Shown here: piece after piece, positions 63,497 to 64,000 of the stretch
Numbering within the stretch: the stretch's first letter is position 1
How the letters are laid out: the number at the start of each line of letters is the position of its first letter
DNA from: Rhodospirillales bacterium
Lineage (GTDB): Bacteria; Pseudomonadota; Alphaproteobacteria; Rhodospirillales; Rhodospirillaceae
DNA: 64,000 bases
Direction: 5' to 3'
Assembly: GCA_028278135.1 (NCBI GenBank)
Contig: JANQEW010000029.1
Location: 491,958 to 555,957, forward strand
Program-made: the position numbers and the translations under genes
Notes under the pieces: model-generated
Databases searched by the model: none
Told to the model about the DNA's origin: nothing
What the model saw: the letters and a program-made list of their open reading frames with translations, nothing else

Positions 63497-63508
63497 TGCT
63501 CTTTGACA
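63497..63508 (+). promoter_or_regulatory. boxA antitermination element
   Basis: TGCTCTTTGACA differs from the E. coli boxA (TGCTCTTTAACA) at one base. It lies 219 bp before the 16S start, as in rRNA leaders, where NusB/NusE bind the transcript. The inner TTGACA should not be mistaken for a second -35. Confidence 0.75.
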
Positions 63509-63726
63509 GAGTATAGAAGTAGAAGGGGATGCGTGGACGGCGGTTTAAGTGGACTGTCCGGTCCGTGCATCTTGGAGAAAGGTCTTGCGATAAGGCTTAT
63601 CGCCTTTATTCTAGATTTTTCTTTGAGTTTGCCTAGTTTAGGATTGGACAGAAGTGGTGTTTCTACTGAGCTTTTGAGGAGTCGCTGTGTTTGTACGGCG
63701 TACGCTAAGTAAGGTAGGTAGAACTG

Positions 63727-64000
63727 AACTTGAGAGTTTGATCCTGGCTCAGAACGAACGCTGGCGGCAGGCTTAACACATGCAAGTCGAACGCGTATAT
63801 GGGTTACGGCCTATATGCGAGTGGCGCACGGGTGAGTAGCGCGTAGGAACCAACCCTGGAGTGTGGGACAACCTTGGGAAACTGAGGCTAATACCGCATG
63901 ACCCCTCAGGGGGAAAGGAGGGATCCGCTCTGGGACGGGCCTGCGCCCGATTAGCTAGTTGGTAGGGTAAAGGCTTACCAAGGCGACGATCGGTAGCTGG
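63727..64000 (+). rRNA. 16S rRNA, 5' part only
   Basis: The first 274 nt are present: GAGTTTGATCCTGGCTCAG (63732-63750, the 27F site), GAACGAACGCTGGCGGCAGG, CTTAACACATGCAAGTCGAA and the CGGGTGAGTA block. The GCGGCAGGCTTAACACATG form and the short helix near position 80 are alphaproteobacterial. The gene runs off the right edge, so genus-level identity needs the full length. Confidence 0.97.

Noticed and set aside
63503..63508. TTGACA as a second rRNA -35 box
   Set aside because: It is part of the boxA sequence TGCTCTTTGACA, and no -10 follows at 16-18 bp.

Overview
The window is an alphaproteobacterial chromosome segment, most like the Rhodospirillales side of the class. This rests on the 5' end of a 16S rRNA at the right edge, on class-typical proteins (GapR, TrcR/DUF1013, ATP12, TimA/Tim44, an ELM1-type protein, an NDUFS6-like zinc finger, DUF1178, a Fur-like regulator, a B12-dependent ribonucleotide reductase) and on class-typical pairs such as miaB-phoH. 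About 57 protein genes, five tRNAs and the start of one rRNA operon are recognisable. Coding DNA fills only about 80 percent. Genes sit alone or in pairs, with spacers of 0.3-1 kb that are rich in short tandem duplications and palindromes. Several neighbourhoods normally conserved in the class are broken up. I saw no insertion sequence, prophage, CRISPR array or toxin-antitoxin pair. This suggests a moderately reduced or host-associated genome, but lifestyle is inference.

Layout. 0-8.4 kb: ilvD (cut by the left edge), gapR, a long-chain acyl-CoA ligase, tRNA-Thr and tRNA-Arg, gloB, an enoyl-CoA hydratase, queE-queD and elbB. 8.7-12 kb: a DPM1-like glycosyltransferase overlapping a TVP38/DedA-like membrane protein, a BadI-like hydrolase and a SemiSWEET transporter. 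12.4-20 kb: SCO1 overlapping cobB/cbiA, rplY-pth, purD, a 1-kb spacer, pheA and the TrcR regulator. 20-32 kb: nrdJ, lnt, an XRE regulator, ATP12, TolC, phoH-miaB and fur. 32-43 kb: tRNA-Ala, a 0.8-kb spacer, hldE, queC, tRNA-His, a D-2-hydroxyglutarate dehydrogenase-like flavoprotein, an ABC exporter pair, ELM1, a secreted phospholipase A2-like protein, ubiA and DUF1178. 43-57.5 kb: dnaK-dnaJ, a heptosyltransferase, an OFA-type MFS transporter, secB-prx-trxB, a HAD hydrolase with an unknown partner, rsmD facing murA, an oxidoreductase-like protein and panC. 57.5-64 kb: a zinc-finger protein, soxYZ facing a DUF302 protein, iscR, cysE, tadA, tRNA-Lys, the Tim44-like protein and the rRNA promoter, boxA and 16S start.

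Shared themes. Queuosine: queE, queD and queC, with tRNA-His (a queuosine substrate) next to queC. Cobalamin: class II ribonucleotide reductase plus a cobyrinate amidase. LPS and envelope: hldE, heptosyltransferase, murA, lnt, TolC and an ABC exporter. Thiol and sulfur handling: trxB, peroxiredoxin, cysE, iscR and SoxYZ-DUF302. Respiration: SCO1, ATP12, ubiA and the NDUFS6-like protein.

The least ordinary items are the secreted phospholipase A2-like protein with a CRP-type palindrome before its start; a SoxYZ/DUF302 locus without SoxAX, SoxB or SoxCD in view, whose SoxY ends directly at the carrier cysteine; a solitary BadI-like ring hydrolase; a Gfo/Idh-family protein lacking its catalytic Lys and His; and the unusually many short tandem duplications in the spacers.
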